DNA of 64,000 nucleotides, taken from Gentiana macrophylla. Taxonomy: Eukaryota; Streptophyta; Magnoliopsida; Gentianales; Gentianaceae. Within the stretch, counting starts at the first letter, position 1, and each line of letters starts with the position of its first letter. Positions 35,979-46,586 of the stretch are shown here, in pieces. A program made the position numbers and the translations under genes. Where the stretch lies: positions 18,654-82,653 of the forward strand of contig JAOBSW010000487.1 of assembly GCA_026214975.1 (NCBI GenBank), in the 5' to 3' direction. The notes beneath the pieces are model-generated. The model was not told where the DNA came from. It saw nothing but the letters and a program-made list of their open reading frames with translations, and did no database searches.

Positions 35979-36350
35979 ATTGTTGGACCTTATCAGTGTA
36001 AGAGTGACTTCACGGTCATGGATTTCTCAGACTTCGACGTGATTCTTGGGATAGACTGGCTATCCAAGAATTATGTTCACTTGGATTGCAGGCCAAGAGA
36101 GTCATTTTGAGTCCCGGGAAATCAGATAAGACTTATCGAGAGAACGTTTATGAGCCAGGCAAGAAAAGACATCCTATCATTTCGCATGATCAAGGCCATC
36201 AGGGCATGTCAGAAAGGATGTGAGGGCTACTTGTTGTACGCAGTGGATGTGGAACAAGTAAAACCTAAGTTGGAAGATACTAGAGTGGTCAGAGATTATC
36301 CAGAGGTATTCCAGGATGAGTTGCCGGAAACATGCAGGCAGGGCCATTGA
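35979..36350 (+). pseudogene. protease C-terminus and RT linker (plus chromovirus)
   Basis: The reading starts with CKSDFTVMDFSDFDVILGID followed by WLSKNYVHLDC, the typical C-terminal half of the chromoviral protease. A stop lies near 36107, and the linker VVRDYPEVFQDELPE is read before RT. Confidence 0.78.
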
Positions 36351-37400
36351 GTTTGAGATACTGATTAGTTCCGGGCGGCACGGTTGCCAAGGCACCATCT
36401 GAGATGGCACCGGCTGAATTGAAGGAGTTGAAGGCTCAACTCAAGGAGATGTTAGAAAGGCACATCATTCAGCCCAAGATTTCACCTTGGGAGCACCGTT
36501 TTGTTTGTGAAAAGAAGGATGGCAAAGATGCGGATGTGTATTGACTACAGGGCCTTGAACAATCTGACTATCAAGAATAAGTATCCATTACCGAGGATAG
36601 ATGATCTGTTCAACCAGTTGCAGGGTCGGAAAGTGTTTTCAAAGATTGATTTGCGGTCAGGCTACCATCAGTTAAAAGTTAAAGTGGCAGATATTCCGAA
36701 GACAGCATTCAGCACTAGATATGGACATTATGAGTTCCTTGTTATGCCTTTTGGACTCACTAATGCCCCATCTGCATTTATGGATTTGATGCAGCGGGTC
36801 TTCATGCCTTACCTAGACAAGTTTGTGATTGTCTTCATTGATGATATTCTGGTATACTCTAGGGACGAGGCGGAGCATGAGGAACATCTGCGGATTGTTT
36901 TGGAAACGTTGAAGAAGGAGCGATTGTATGCAAAGTTTTCCAAGTGTGACTTTTGGTTGGACCAAGTGAGCTTCTTGGGTCATGTCATTTCAGGTGATGG
37001 CATTCAGGTTGATCCGGCCAAGATTGAGGCAGTTAAGAGTTGGCCTACACCGACTACAGTTTCAGAGGTTAGGAGCTTTCTGGGTTTGGCTGGTTACTAC
37101 AGAAAGTTTGTGAAGAATTTCGCAAGGATAGCCACTCCACTCACCAGACTTACACAGAAGAACACCAAGTTTGATTGGACACCCGAGTGTGAGTTAGCAT
37201 TTGAGTTGTTAAAGGACAAAGTTGACTACAAAGACCGGTATTGGCGTACCGAGGTGTTCGATGACTATGATGTCTACACCGACGCTTCAGTAAGGTGGTC
37301 TAGGTTGTGTGTTGATGCTGCAGGAGAAAGGTCATTGCCTATGCATCCAGGCAATTGAAAGTACATGAGAAGAACTATCCCACACACGACTTAGAGTTGG
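36351..37400 (+). pseudogene. reverse transcriptase (plus chromovirus)
   Basis: Long open stretch 36501-37358 with [55 protein letters not shown], the catalytic FIDDILVYS and [15 protein letters not shown]. The N-terminal part before 36500 (MAPAELKELKAQLKEML) is in another frame. The catalytic Asp pair is intact. Confidence 0.88.
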
Positions 37401-37640
37401 CGCAGTGGTTTTCAGATTAAAGACTTGGAGGCACTATCTCAGTATGGGGTCAAGGCTAGAATCTTCACCGATCACAAAAGTTTAAGGTATTTCTTCACTC
37501 AGGAGAATTTGAATATGAGGCAGCGGAGATGGCTAGAGTTCGTGAAGGACTATGACTTGGACATTCAGTACCACCCGGGAAAGGCAAATGTAGTAGCAGA
37601 TGCCTGAAAGCAGAGAAACCAAATGGCTTTAGAGCCCAGT
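37401..37640 (+). pseudogene. RNase H fragment (plus chromovirus)
   Basis: [20 protein letters not shown] is followed by [18 protein letters not shown] and ends at [11 protein letters not shown]. The N-terminal strand (VYTDASV, about 37273) lies in the previous frame and is followed by a frameshift. Confidence 0.82.
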
Positions 37641-39177
37641 GATTGAGGCTATCACAGCAGGGTTGATGATTTCTGATTTAAGCGATTTGATCAGATTGAG
37701 GACCGTCGGTTTGCGGCACCGTTGTTGGCTAGATCGAGTTGATGGTTGAGATCGAGCAAAGCAAGATGAAGATGCGATTTTGGTTGATTTGAAGAGGTTG
37801 CAAGAGAGAAGCCTACAGATTGGCTATGTGTTGGATCGAGTGGAAATGTGTGGTATCAGGATCGTCTCTGTGTGCCTAATGTTGGAGATTTGAGACAAAG
37901 GGTTATGGAAGAGGCACACAAGATTGCTTTTGCAAAGGCATCCAGTTCTACCAAGATGTACAGGATTTGAAAGGAAGATTTTGGTGCCCTCAATGAAGGC
38001 TAGAGATTGCTAAGTTTGTTTCGAGTGTGACGTCTGTCGAGAGTGAAAAGTCGAACATAGGAAGCCAGGCGGGATGCTTAAGTCATTGGATATCCCAGAA
38101 TGGAAATGGGAAAAGATCACCATGGACTTTATTTCGGGTTTGCCTAAGACGAAGGGTGGACATGACTCTATTTGGGTGATCGTTGATAGATTAACCAAGT
38201 CGGCTCATTTCTTGCCTTTCAAGATGAATATGCCCTTGGCAAGGATGACGGAACTATATATGGACAATATAGTGAAGCTTCATGGAGTTCCAGTCTCCAT
38301 TGTTTCTGATCGGGATTCGAGGTTCGTCAGTCGGTTTTGGCAGAGCTTACAGGAGGCATTTGGTACCCGGTTGGATTTAAGTACAGCGTTTCATCCTCAG
38401 ACAGATGGTCAGTCTGAGAGGACTATCCAGACACTTGAGGATATGCTTAGAGCATGTGTCTTGGAGGTAGGTGGATCTTGGATAGATTATCTCGCCGATT
38501 CTGAGTTTGCTTACAACAACGATTATCACGCGAGCATAGGCATGCCACCGTTTGAAGCTTTGTATGGTAGAAGATGCGGGACGCCTTTGTTTTGGGGCGA
38601 TGTTGGGAGAAACACTCACCGGGCCAGAGTTAGTTGAGCAAGCCAAAGAGAGGTTCGATTAGTAAAGAAGAATCTGCGAGATAGCTCAAGACAGTGAGAA
38701 AAGTTGGGGCGGATGTCGACGGAGACCGCTCGAGTTTGAGGTTGGTGATCGTGTTTACTTGAAGGCATCACCAATGAGAGGAGTTAAGCGATTTGGTCGA
38801 GAAAGGAAAGTTGAGCCCGAGGTATGTTGGACCGTTTGTGATCCTGGAGAGGATTGGACCGTTAGCCTATAGACTTCAGTTGCCAGAGTCAATGTCCAGA
38901 GTTCACAACGTCTTCCATGTTTCGATGTTGAAGAAGTGTTTGACGAAGACAGAGGTTGAGTCTACAAGTGGATCCGAGAGATACTTCAGACAACCTCGCT
39001 TATGATGAAAAGCCGATTAAGATTACGAGCAGGAAAGAAAAGATGGTTAATAGGAAGATGGTTCAGTTGGTTCTTCTTCAGTGGAGCAATCATACACCTG
39101 AGGAAGCAACTTGGGAAGTTGAAGGTGATATGATCAACGAATTCCCGGAATTTTTGGATTTACCAGGTACGTTCTAG
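37641..39177 (+). pseudogene. integrase with chromodomain (plus chromovirus), frameshifted
   Basis: The zinc-binding region (37640-38070) is badly degraded. The catalytic core is open at 38074-38637: KITMDFISGLPKTKGGHDSI (first Asp), VSIVSDRDSRFVSRFWQSLQ (second Asp) and FHPQTDGQSERTIQTLEDML (Glu). Frame changes near 38640-38790 precede [20 protein letters not shown] and the [10 protein letters not shown] motif. A chromodomain-like tail, VLLQWSNHTPEEATWEVEGD, ends at 39177. Confidence 0.85.
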
Positions 39178-39198
39178 TTTCGAGGACGAAACTCCACT

Positions 39199-39212
39199 TA
39201 AGGGGGGGAGAA
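39199..39212 (+). promoter_or_regulatory. polypurine tract of the plus-strand chromovirus
   Basis: TAAGGGGGGGAGAA directly before the LTR start TGTAATATTCC. Confidence 0.85.
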
Positions 39213-41066
39213 TGTAATATTCCGATTTTCATAAAAAGGGCAGACGTGTCATTTTGCGAAAACTTAATTAATATTCTCTTTCCGTTTCGTTGGAGTTAAA
39301 ATCCTTTGAATTGTAACGGTTTTGGGCCTCACGGGTTGTTCGAGGGTATTTGAGTAAATTCGGGTTTAAATGATAATTAGGTTGTCGTATATAAACGGAA
39401 ATATACTAAAACCTAATCATTTTTCCTAAAACCCTGAATTTTGGAGCACCCGCACTTCTCCCCTCGTAAAAGAGAAAACATTTGTTTTGGGCATTGAAAC
39501 CGTCAACTTTCGATCCTTGATATCTCATTCGTTCCTCTTCCGTTTTCAGATCATAGCATACCGTTGGAATCCTCGTGACGAGCTTCGCAGATCGGTACCA
39601 GGATCAGCAGCTAGTTCTGAGTTTTAGGCAGAAAAAGGTAAGGAGAACCCTTACGTTTTGCGCTTTTGATTATACATTGGTTGTGTTGAATTCTTGTTGC
39701 TTTGGTGATCTAAATTGTGTTAATTTGATGCCTAAATGATGGGTGATGTTCGGTATGGGTGGTAGTTTAATTCGAGTGCTTTTGGTCGGGAAAGTTTGGG
39801 TTTTGTTTGAAAACGGATGAATACGATGATGTGCAAAAATCGGTTTTGGAAAATCGCCAGTCGGACGGGCGTCCGGTTTTTCGGACGGGCGCCCAACCTT
39901 GGACGAAGCGTCTGGATACCTCGGACGGGCGTCGAGGTGAAATTTTGATCTGAGATTGAAAGGGAGTGTGCGGACGGGCGTCCACTATTTTGGACGCAGC
40001 GCCCAGGGACTTCAGACGGGCGCCTGGTCCTTGAGACGGGCGTCCACCTGAGCCTGGTCTTCGACTTTGTTTAATTTGGCTTTCAACTATCGTTTAGGGT
40101 TGTTTAATCAACCTTAAACCCTTTTAAGTGTATTACCATTTTATGATAACACCTTTAAACCTTACTTAGGATAGAATTGGTCTCTTGATCATGATGAGTG
40201 GTGTCGGTAAAGGAGTGTTATCTAAATGAACTAGACGGTTAGTTAATCACCTATTACTACACAACTTGCTAGATAAAAGATTAAACACCATGTGGTCTTG
40301 GGTAGATCCTCGAAGATCTATAGCGTGATGTGTGAGCAGACGATCAAAGTGAGTGTCCTATCGCTCATGAGCCTATAGGCATCGCCGTATGTTCATACTA
40401 TCGGAACCGGTGATTGTATCACGAAGATTTCAATACGTTCCGGGGTTATTGTATCCTGAAGATTTCAATATGTCACGTTCCACCTTGATAGCATGTTGTA
40501 ACAAAGATAAGCTAAGTAGCTACAGTTTAGGCATATTGGGAGATGTAACCTTTATGCGTAGAATCGAGTTTGTCTTGTCTATTCAATTGAAATCTAATAA
40601 TAAACTTTGTATATTCTAAGCTTAAACGTACTTCTCTTCCTTGCTTTGAGTATTATATACTTACCCTTGTGCATTTACATTTGTATGTGCTTGGGGTGAG
40701 AAGCGTAACAGATTTTGAGTATTACGAGGAGTATGTTCGAGGAGGATCTCTAAGCTTGATATTTCATTCTTTTTATTTATGCACTTTCATTAACATTTAA
40801 GTTGTGCACTATTTTATATACTTTGTTCATAGTACTTTGGGATGACGTGTGTTCATCTTTATTTCTTATTTCATAGTATTTCGTTTGGACTTTCGAGGGA
40901 CTTCAGTTGTATTGTTTTGATACACTTTCAACTTTTAGTACCTTTTCGTATTCTAGCATCTTATTGGATATTTATTACCCGAGCATTAAATTCCGTGCAC
41001 TTTGATTGTATTGATTGTAGGCTTACACATATAAATGAATTAAATTTTATTTATATATGTATTGAT
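39213..41066 (+). repeat. 3' LTR of the plus-strand chromovirus, end truncated
   Basis: Starts TGTAATATTCCGATTTTCAT. Contains the same ordered array of GGACGGGCGTCC-type 12-mers (39860-40050) as the minus-strand LTRs in reverse complement. Ends at TATATATG followed by TATTGAT instead of the expected CGGGGCGTTACA terminus; the TRIM starts at 41067. Confidence 0.82.
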
Positions 41067-41565
41067 TGTAACGCCTGTGCTGCATGGGCCTGGGTGCGCT
41101 ACTTGGGGCATAATGGACCTGGTAACTACTTAGACCGTCGTCCTCGCTTGATCTAAAATGGTTAACCCAAGTTATCAAATCCATTATTCCCTCACTCTTA
41201 AATACTAATCCCAATTCCCACAAGCTAGCAATGTGGGATTTTGGGTCGTGACATTCTCCCCCCTTAAAGGACTGGCGTCCTCGCCAGGATCCTACCAAAG
41301 GTATCTAGAGGTGGCCCCCACCAACTCTAAGGGTGTGGCACTTAGATCCGCCCTGGTAGTCGGCTCCGATACCAATCGTAACGCCCCGTAAATCTGCGGG
41401 CCTGGTGCTATTACTTGGGGCATAATGGACACAGTAACTACTTAGACCGTCGTCCTCGCTTGATCTAAAATGGTTAACCCAAGTTATCAAATCCATTATT
41501 CCCTCACTCTTAAATACTAATCCCAATTCCCACAAGCTAGCAATGTGGGATTTTGGGTCGTGACA
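41067..41565 (-). mobile_element. TRIM (miniature LTR retrotransposon)
   Basis: Two ~188-bp LTRs (41067-41253 and 41377-41565), nearly identical over their last ~150 bp (ACCGTCGTCCTCGCTTGATC through GGGTCGTGACA), enclose only 123 bp. On the minus strand the interior starts with a primer site TTGGTATCGGAGCC (41362-41375) and ends with a polypurine tract AAGGGGGGAGAA beside 41253. There is no coding capacity. The right end is followed by AAGAA (41566-41570), but the left end abuts the truncated chromovirus LTR rather than a duplicate of it. Confidence 0.85.
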
Positions 41566-41570
41566 AAGAA

Positions 41571-42313
41571 AATCACCAGAAGCAATATTAATATTGTCTT
41601 CTTGCTAATCATTTTTCTTATCACTCTTGTCATTATTCTTGTTTTTCTTTTTCAATTTCCAACAGAATCTATGGATGTGTCATTTCTTTCCGTAATGATT
41701 GCATTCAAGGTCTTTGTATTTGCCTTTAGATTTGCTTCTACTATGACCTCTATGCTTGGGTGCTCTACTATGACTTCTCTCCCTCGACTCGGTAACCAGA
41801 ACATCTGACTGTGCAGAAATACCATATGCTTACCTTCTGGTTTCCTCTTCCAGAGCATTCGTCTTGGCAAAATCAATGGTCATCCTACCATCGGAGTTGA
41901 GTTAGAGGGAGAACTTCTAAAAGTTTCCCACGACTCTGGTAAAGAGCCGAGAAACATCAACCCCTGCACTTCAGTATCAAACTTGATACCCATAGCAATA
42001 AGTTGATTTTGAATACCAACAAAATTATTTCCAGTTTTCCAGGCATATAAATCTTCCAGTTTTTGCCATAAAGTTTTAGCATTTTTATCGCCACTTATGT
42101 GGCTTAAAACATTATCATCGACCCATTGTCTTACATAACCACATACTTGCCAATGCAACAAATCCCATCCAACATCAGTTTTATCTTCGAGTTTTTCTAC
42201 ATCAAACACAGGCTTGTAGTAATTTTTCACATTAAAAAGTCCTTCATTTTATCTTTCCATAAGACATAATTGGACCCATTTAAAGTGATCATCCTATTTA
42301 GATTTGCTTCCAT
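41571..42313 (-). pseudogene. gag: copia gag, frameshifted
   Basis: Starts with [20 protein letters not shown] at 42313, is shifted near 42230, then continues VGWDLLHWQVCGYVRQWVDD, KTLWQKLEDLYAWKTGNN and GLMFLGSLPESWETF. This is the UBN2/copia gag pattern. The basic nucleocapsid region follows down to 41571, where the nested insertion cuts it. It sits just inside the primer site at 42369-42380. Confidence 0.85.
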
Positions 42314-42368
42314 TTTAAACAAATCAAATACACCAAAAATTACTTTATCCAACAACACTACTAACTGA

Positions 42369-42380
42369 GCTCGCTACCAC
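42369..42380 (-). promoter_or_regulatory. copia primer-binding site (mutated)
   Basis: Minus strand GTGGTAGCGAGC, a changed version of TGGTATCAGAGC, one base inside the LTR edge at 42382. Confidence 0.6.
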
Positions 42381-42381
42381 T

Positions 42382-43316
42382 TGTTGGGAAAACGCCGTGA
42401 TAACAAGAAAATTATCACAAACACCCACAAATAATTTTCTCACTAGTAAGCTAACGGAATATTTTACTAGTAAAAATCCATGCATGTAGTAAAATAAAGC
42501 GGAATAAAATAACACTAGAATTTTAACGTGAAAACCCCTCTCAATGTGAGAGAGTAAAACCACGAGGCCGGAGCCCACAAAAATCTCCACTAGTCAGTAA
42601 ATAAGAGATACAAGTGTTCTACGTATAACAACTCAAACTACTCCAAAGTACCAATAAAAATACAAGAGTATAAGAGTTGTGGAAAGATGTCACCAACATA
42701 ACCGCAGCCCAATCTGTGAAGAGCGTGGACAATCTACCACTCCGATGTACGAACCAACCAACCAGATTGAAATAGAGAGAACGTCGAACAAGTACCGAAA
42801 AATATCACTCACTGTGGGACAACAATTTGACACACTTTTCACTCTATTTTTACATCGATAGTTGGATTAAGTTCTTAAGTGTTCTTTGGGTATTTTCTTT
42901 GCAGCATCAGTTCAACTTGTGCTTTTTGCTCGTCCTTTCTTGCTTCTCAGCATACATAATTTATAGCATGAGAATTGAAGATACAAACAAAGAAAGGGGT
43001 TATTATGATGCAGGGAGACTTCAATAGAGAGCTGCATACGTGGCAACATCTGGACCACACAGTTTCATCCTCAATAGGGAATTGAATACGTGGCATGAAA
43101 CTGTGTGGTCCAGATGTTGCCACGTATGCAGCTCTCTATTGAAGTCTCCCTGCATCAGAATAACCCCAAAGAAAGTCATGAAGAAAAAGACATCATCAGT
43201 GCACCTTTAGAATTTTTCTTTTCTTTTCTTTTACACTACAGCTAAACCAAACTTGCAAGCAAAAAGTTTATCTTTGCAAGCAATCATTGACCACAAACAG
43301 TGAAAGTGGTCCAACA
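42382..43316 (-). repeat. copia 5' LTR carrying a MITE insertion
   Basis: Plus-strand ends TGTTGGGAAAACGCC and GTGGTCCAACA give TGTTGG...CCAACA termini. It contains the 170-bp MITE at 42997-43166, which is absent from the 3' LTR copy at 27177-27353. Confidence 0.85.
42997..43166. mobile_element. 170-bp foldback MITE, Mutator-like (9-bp target duplication)
   Basis: Two 72-bp arms beginning GGGTTATT(A/C)TGATGCAGGG are perfect inverted repeats except for one base, around a 26-bp centre. It is flanked by a 9-bp direct repeat CAAAGAAAG (42988-42996 and 43167-43175), the size typical of Mutator-type insertions. The empty site is visible in the other LTR (27.2 kb). The whole element can fold into one long hairpin. 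It encodes no protein and must rely on transposase from elsewhere. Confidence 0.88.
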
Positions 43317-43794
43317 CTATCTTGAAATAAGCAAGAGTCTGCAATCATTTCAGGATTAAAGTTAATCCATATATAATCATCTTGTGATTCAATAAGATTT
43401 TTCAATCACGAAATTATATGACAAATACAAATTAAATTGGTCCAGTCCTATATGACTACATCATATATAAACGCCCCATTTAGATAACCAATATCGACAA
43501 TCCGGATAAGACGATCACACCATAAAGTGTTCTGGGCGCATTAATGGTGGTTTAACCAATAGACCACATACTTTGATTAAGTTCACCACGGACTAATAAT
43601 TCAAGTGTATCACCATAAACTTATTACTCATGTGTGACAGCACACTAAGTTATATGGCTACATATGATACAACTTGGGGTTTTTAGTAATGTATTACTTA
43701 TGAGCACGAAGCAAATACTAAGATGAGAATAAATCATCATTTATTAATTTTAAAAACAATTACATAAATTGTCTTTCAGCGTATTTCCAACAAT
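43317..43794 (-). repeat. copia-type LTR fragment (older insertion site of the copia element)
   Basis: On the minus strand it begins TGTTGGAAATACGCTG (43794) and is homologous along ~480 bp to 48066-48545 on the plus strand (shared GATATTGGTTATCTAA, ATGTAGTCATATAGGACT, CTTATTGAATCACAAGATGA). It ends at 43317, exactly where the copia LTR begins, so the copia element inserted into it. Confidence 0.75.
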
Positions 43795-44189
43795 AGGATG
43801 ATTTTGTGAAATCTAATATATGTTTCACCATCTCACTTTTTGGTACAATTTCTATAAATTCATTTGTTTTGATCTAGTTTATAACGAGTTAAAAGTGTTC
43901 TAAAATTCGTATTATAATGTTTCAATTATATGTTTTCGTTGCTACTCTTTGTATGATATTATTGTGAGTGTTTGATGCTTCTCGATGTGTATCGTTGCCA
44001 CTAAATCGTGGTTGTTATACCAATTTATTGCGATCAAGTGAAACCGTGGTAGTGAGGCCACCCATGTGGTTGCTCTGTTCCGGATCGGATTTGGTTTTCA
44101 AATCAATAAACTCAATATATCAAAATCAATCATTCAATCATCATCTAGGTTGAAAGGGTTTGTTAGAAAATGTCAATGACCAATTTTAT
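43795..44189. other. intergenic DNA
   Basis: No gene. A plus-strand frame at 43968-44153 has no known domain. Confidence 0.5.
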
Positions 44190-44330
44190 GATGACACTTG
44201 CTGGTTCTATATTATGGAGTTATACTGTGTGGATGAATCTGGATCACACAGTTTTAAGTTGAACTGTGTGGTTCAGATTCATACAAACGTATTACTCCTC
44301 AAATAGAGTAACAATGGAAGAATTTTCCAA
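44190..44330. repeat. imperfect hairpin, possible MITE related to 42997-43166
   Basis: Arms of about 50 bp (CTATATTATGGAGTTATACT and GATGAATCTGGATCACACAG against their inverted counterparts up to about 44320), roughly 75-80% paired. The loop-proximal AATCTGG(A/T)(C/T)CACACAGTT matches the centre-proximal part of the MITE at 43051-43068. No clear target duplication was found. Confidence 0.5.
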
Positions 44331-44850
44331 CTGTTTAAATGATACATGTCCCTCCTACTAGTGACACCTATGAAGCATCGACACTTCAATCTGAGAGTCG
44401 TGCACCGTATCCAACACATTTCCGACACAACACTCGACCACCACACTCTGACATGTGTCGGATGATTAAAATAATATTATTTAAAATTTTAATATCCGAC
44501 ATGCCTCCGACTTCTTTGTCGACACTTTCATTACGACACCGACACTCCCGACACTCTTGAACCCCTTTTTTTTTTCTTTTCTTAAATTTTCTTCAATGGA
44601 AACGTTAAAATACATGATTTTTATTTCTATAGTAATTTAATAAATAATACGCAAGTATTAAGTTTATATAATAAATAATAATTTATACAATTTGTAATAT
44701 TTTGAAGGTTAATCACAATTGTTTGGGACCGTATAAAGGTCTAATGTCTATTTTAGATATTCATAGAGTTTACATATCACATATCTTATTTTGTCTAGTT
44801 TTTAAATTTTTACAAATATTTTTTTGATAAATTGAATCTTATTTACATCT

Positions 44851-44942
<92 letters not shown>

Positions 44943-46398
44943 GGCAGCGATAATAAATATCCTTATATTTTGAAAATAATCAGTATTCGCTGCCTTCATG
45001 TATAAAATGTAAATGACGGTGTATTCAGTATCATGCTACATAGAGTGACATTCGTTTATTTTTTATGAATTTTAAATAAATAAATAAAAAGTGAAACGTC
45101 TTGTCGATCACGAAATGATTATCAACGAAGTTTAGAGGTGAAATTATTGTGTGGTGTAGAGATTTTGAGCTGATGTGATGGATAAAACGATCAGAACCAC
45201 ACAGTTTAAATACAGAAAAAAAAAAAACTGGTGGCTGCGATAGCGCCACCAATGCTATCCGCACATAGGTACGGTGTATGCAATAATCTCGCAGTTTAGA
45301 GTATAGTAAGAGAATGCGTGTTAAAATAAAGAGACAATTTTTTACCGAAAGACGACACTTAATGAAAGAGAAACATAAGAGAAGAATAAATAAATTAATA
45401 ATACTAGGTCACAATCCCCTATTTTCCAGGGAATGTTATTGTGTGGTGAGCGAATTTGAAGTGAAGTAGACGGATGAAACGATCGAACCATTGCGGTTTT
45501 AATACATAATGAATGTGCACATGCGGTAAGTGGTGTCTTGCCACGGTGCCTCCCAGACCGTGACGGTGACACCACACAAAAATCATCCAAAGGTTAGACA
45601 TCATCATTTTGATAAACTTCAACGTGAATATTTTTGTGAAATGACGAAAAAGGCAAATAATAATCATAGTTAGAATCCTATGTTTCCCGTAATTAAAAAG
45701 GTTTCATTATTTTAATGTACAAAGTTTTCAATACAAAAATAAAATAGGGTTTCATTGTTTGTTGCTTTGACACGTGCATGATCACTTTCGAAATCCAACA
45801 GAATTTAGACATTTTAAATACGCGGTCTGTTTGTTCAAAATAAGTGATATAATTGTCAAAAATCATTTGTTCTATGTTATAATAGACTATTACATTTTTA
45901 TATTATTAATTGTGTTTTTTTACATCTATCATTATTTATTAAGTAGTGAGAAAATATTTGAAAAAAAAAGATAGTGAGAAAATAAAAACAACATTATATT
46001 AGATATAGTGTATGGCTTTTCAGTCATTTTGATATTTAAATCAAAACATTAACTACGTGTTTTTACAAATTACATCATTTATTTTAAAACGGATGGAGCA
46101 TAAATTATGTTGTAAATTATGTTCTTATTAATAAATACTTTCATTTCCCGAAAAGAAAAAAAAAAAAAGCTTTATAATATTTATTTTAATTTAATTAAGG
46201 GTTCATTTTGTTATTAAATTGTAGGTGGATTCTGTCAAAATCATTCTGTTAGATATTCGATGTGGACTGGAGTACGTGTCCTTTCAAATAATGCCAATGC
46301 AATTTGATATATGTCATTTCGTCATCGTTATCTTATCTATCTTATTATGTTTTAAATTTCCCCTTGGAATTAATTAAGTCAATTATTATGTGTTTAGC
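44331..46398. other. intergenic DNA with a dispersed degenerate repeat
   Basis: No gene recognised. A segment with GTGTGGTG, TGATGGATRAAACGATC and ACCACACAG-like blocks occurs near 45145-45210, 45430-45505 and again near 46710-46770. It is probably a fragmented repeat family. A microsatellite lies at 44851-44940. Confidence 0.5.
44851..44940. repeat. compound (CA)n(TA)n microsatellite
   Basis: About 14 CA units followed by about 31 TA units, uninterrupted. Confidence 0.95.
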
Positions 46399-46413
46399 TA
46401 AACATCGCACATG

Positions 46414-46537
46414 GAGCAACAAGCTCATCCCAGTGGTTAGCCATCTGGGTTTACCTGGGTCTCCAGTGGGAGGTCCCAGGTTCGATTCCCCCCTCCCCCA
46501 TTAATTAGGCCTTTAAGGCCAAGCTTTCGTCCTTGTG

Positions 46538-46571
<34 letters not shown>
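46414..46571 (+). mobile_element. full-length tRNA-derived SINE
   Basis: Flanked by a perfect 15-bp direct repeat TAAACATCGCACATG (46399-46413 and 46572-46586) and ending in a ~30-base A tract. The body contains an A-box-like AGCTCATCCCAGTGG near 46422-46436 and a perfect B box GGTTCGATTCC at 46479-46489, the internal RNA polymerase III promoter of tRNA-derived SINEs. It ends AAGCTTTCGTCCTTGTG before the A tract. The intact duplication and long A tail indicate a recent insertion. Confidence 0.93.
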
Positions 46572-46586
46572 TAAACATCGCACATG

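Larger units (their letters stand above)
35979..41066 (+). mobile_element. 5'-truncated Ty3/gypsy chromovirus, plus strand
   Basis: Begins abruptly inside the protease, then RT, RNase H, integrase and chromodomain, polypurine tract 39199-39212 and a 3' LTR 39213-41066 that lacks its terminal ~60 bp. It belongs to the same broad Tekay/Del type as the minus-strand neighbour, but the LTR sequence is clearly diverged, so it is a different subfamily or older copy. No 5' LTR, gag or primer site exists, so it was truncated by the rearrangement at 35978/35979. Confidence 0.82.
27177..43316 (-). mobile_element. Ty1/copia retrotransposon split by an 11.26 kb nested insertion
   Basis: Minus-strand element: 5' LTR 42382-43316, primer site 42369-42380, gag 41571-42313, protease through RNase H 30307 down to 27367, polypurine tract 27354-27367 and a truncated 3' LTR 27177-27353. 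The order gag-protease-integrase-RT-RNase H is copia-type. The coding sequence is interrupted by the insertion 30308-41565, which duplicates AAGAA. Excluding it, the frame reads through the junction (GDF before, then a VDDVNFVDDVTSWVIDSG-type segment after). Several stops and frameshifts make the copy non-functional. Confidence 0.85.

Noticed and set aside
41067..41565. Cassandra-type TRIM
   Set aside because: The LTR lacks the 5S rRNA-like A/C boxes that define Cassandra.
46414..46500. Possible tRNA gene (perfect B box)
   Set aside because: There is no cloverleaf with paired acceptor stem. The A tail and 15-bp duplication show it is a SINE.
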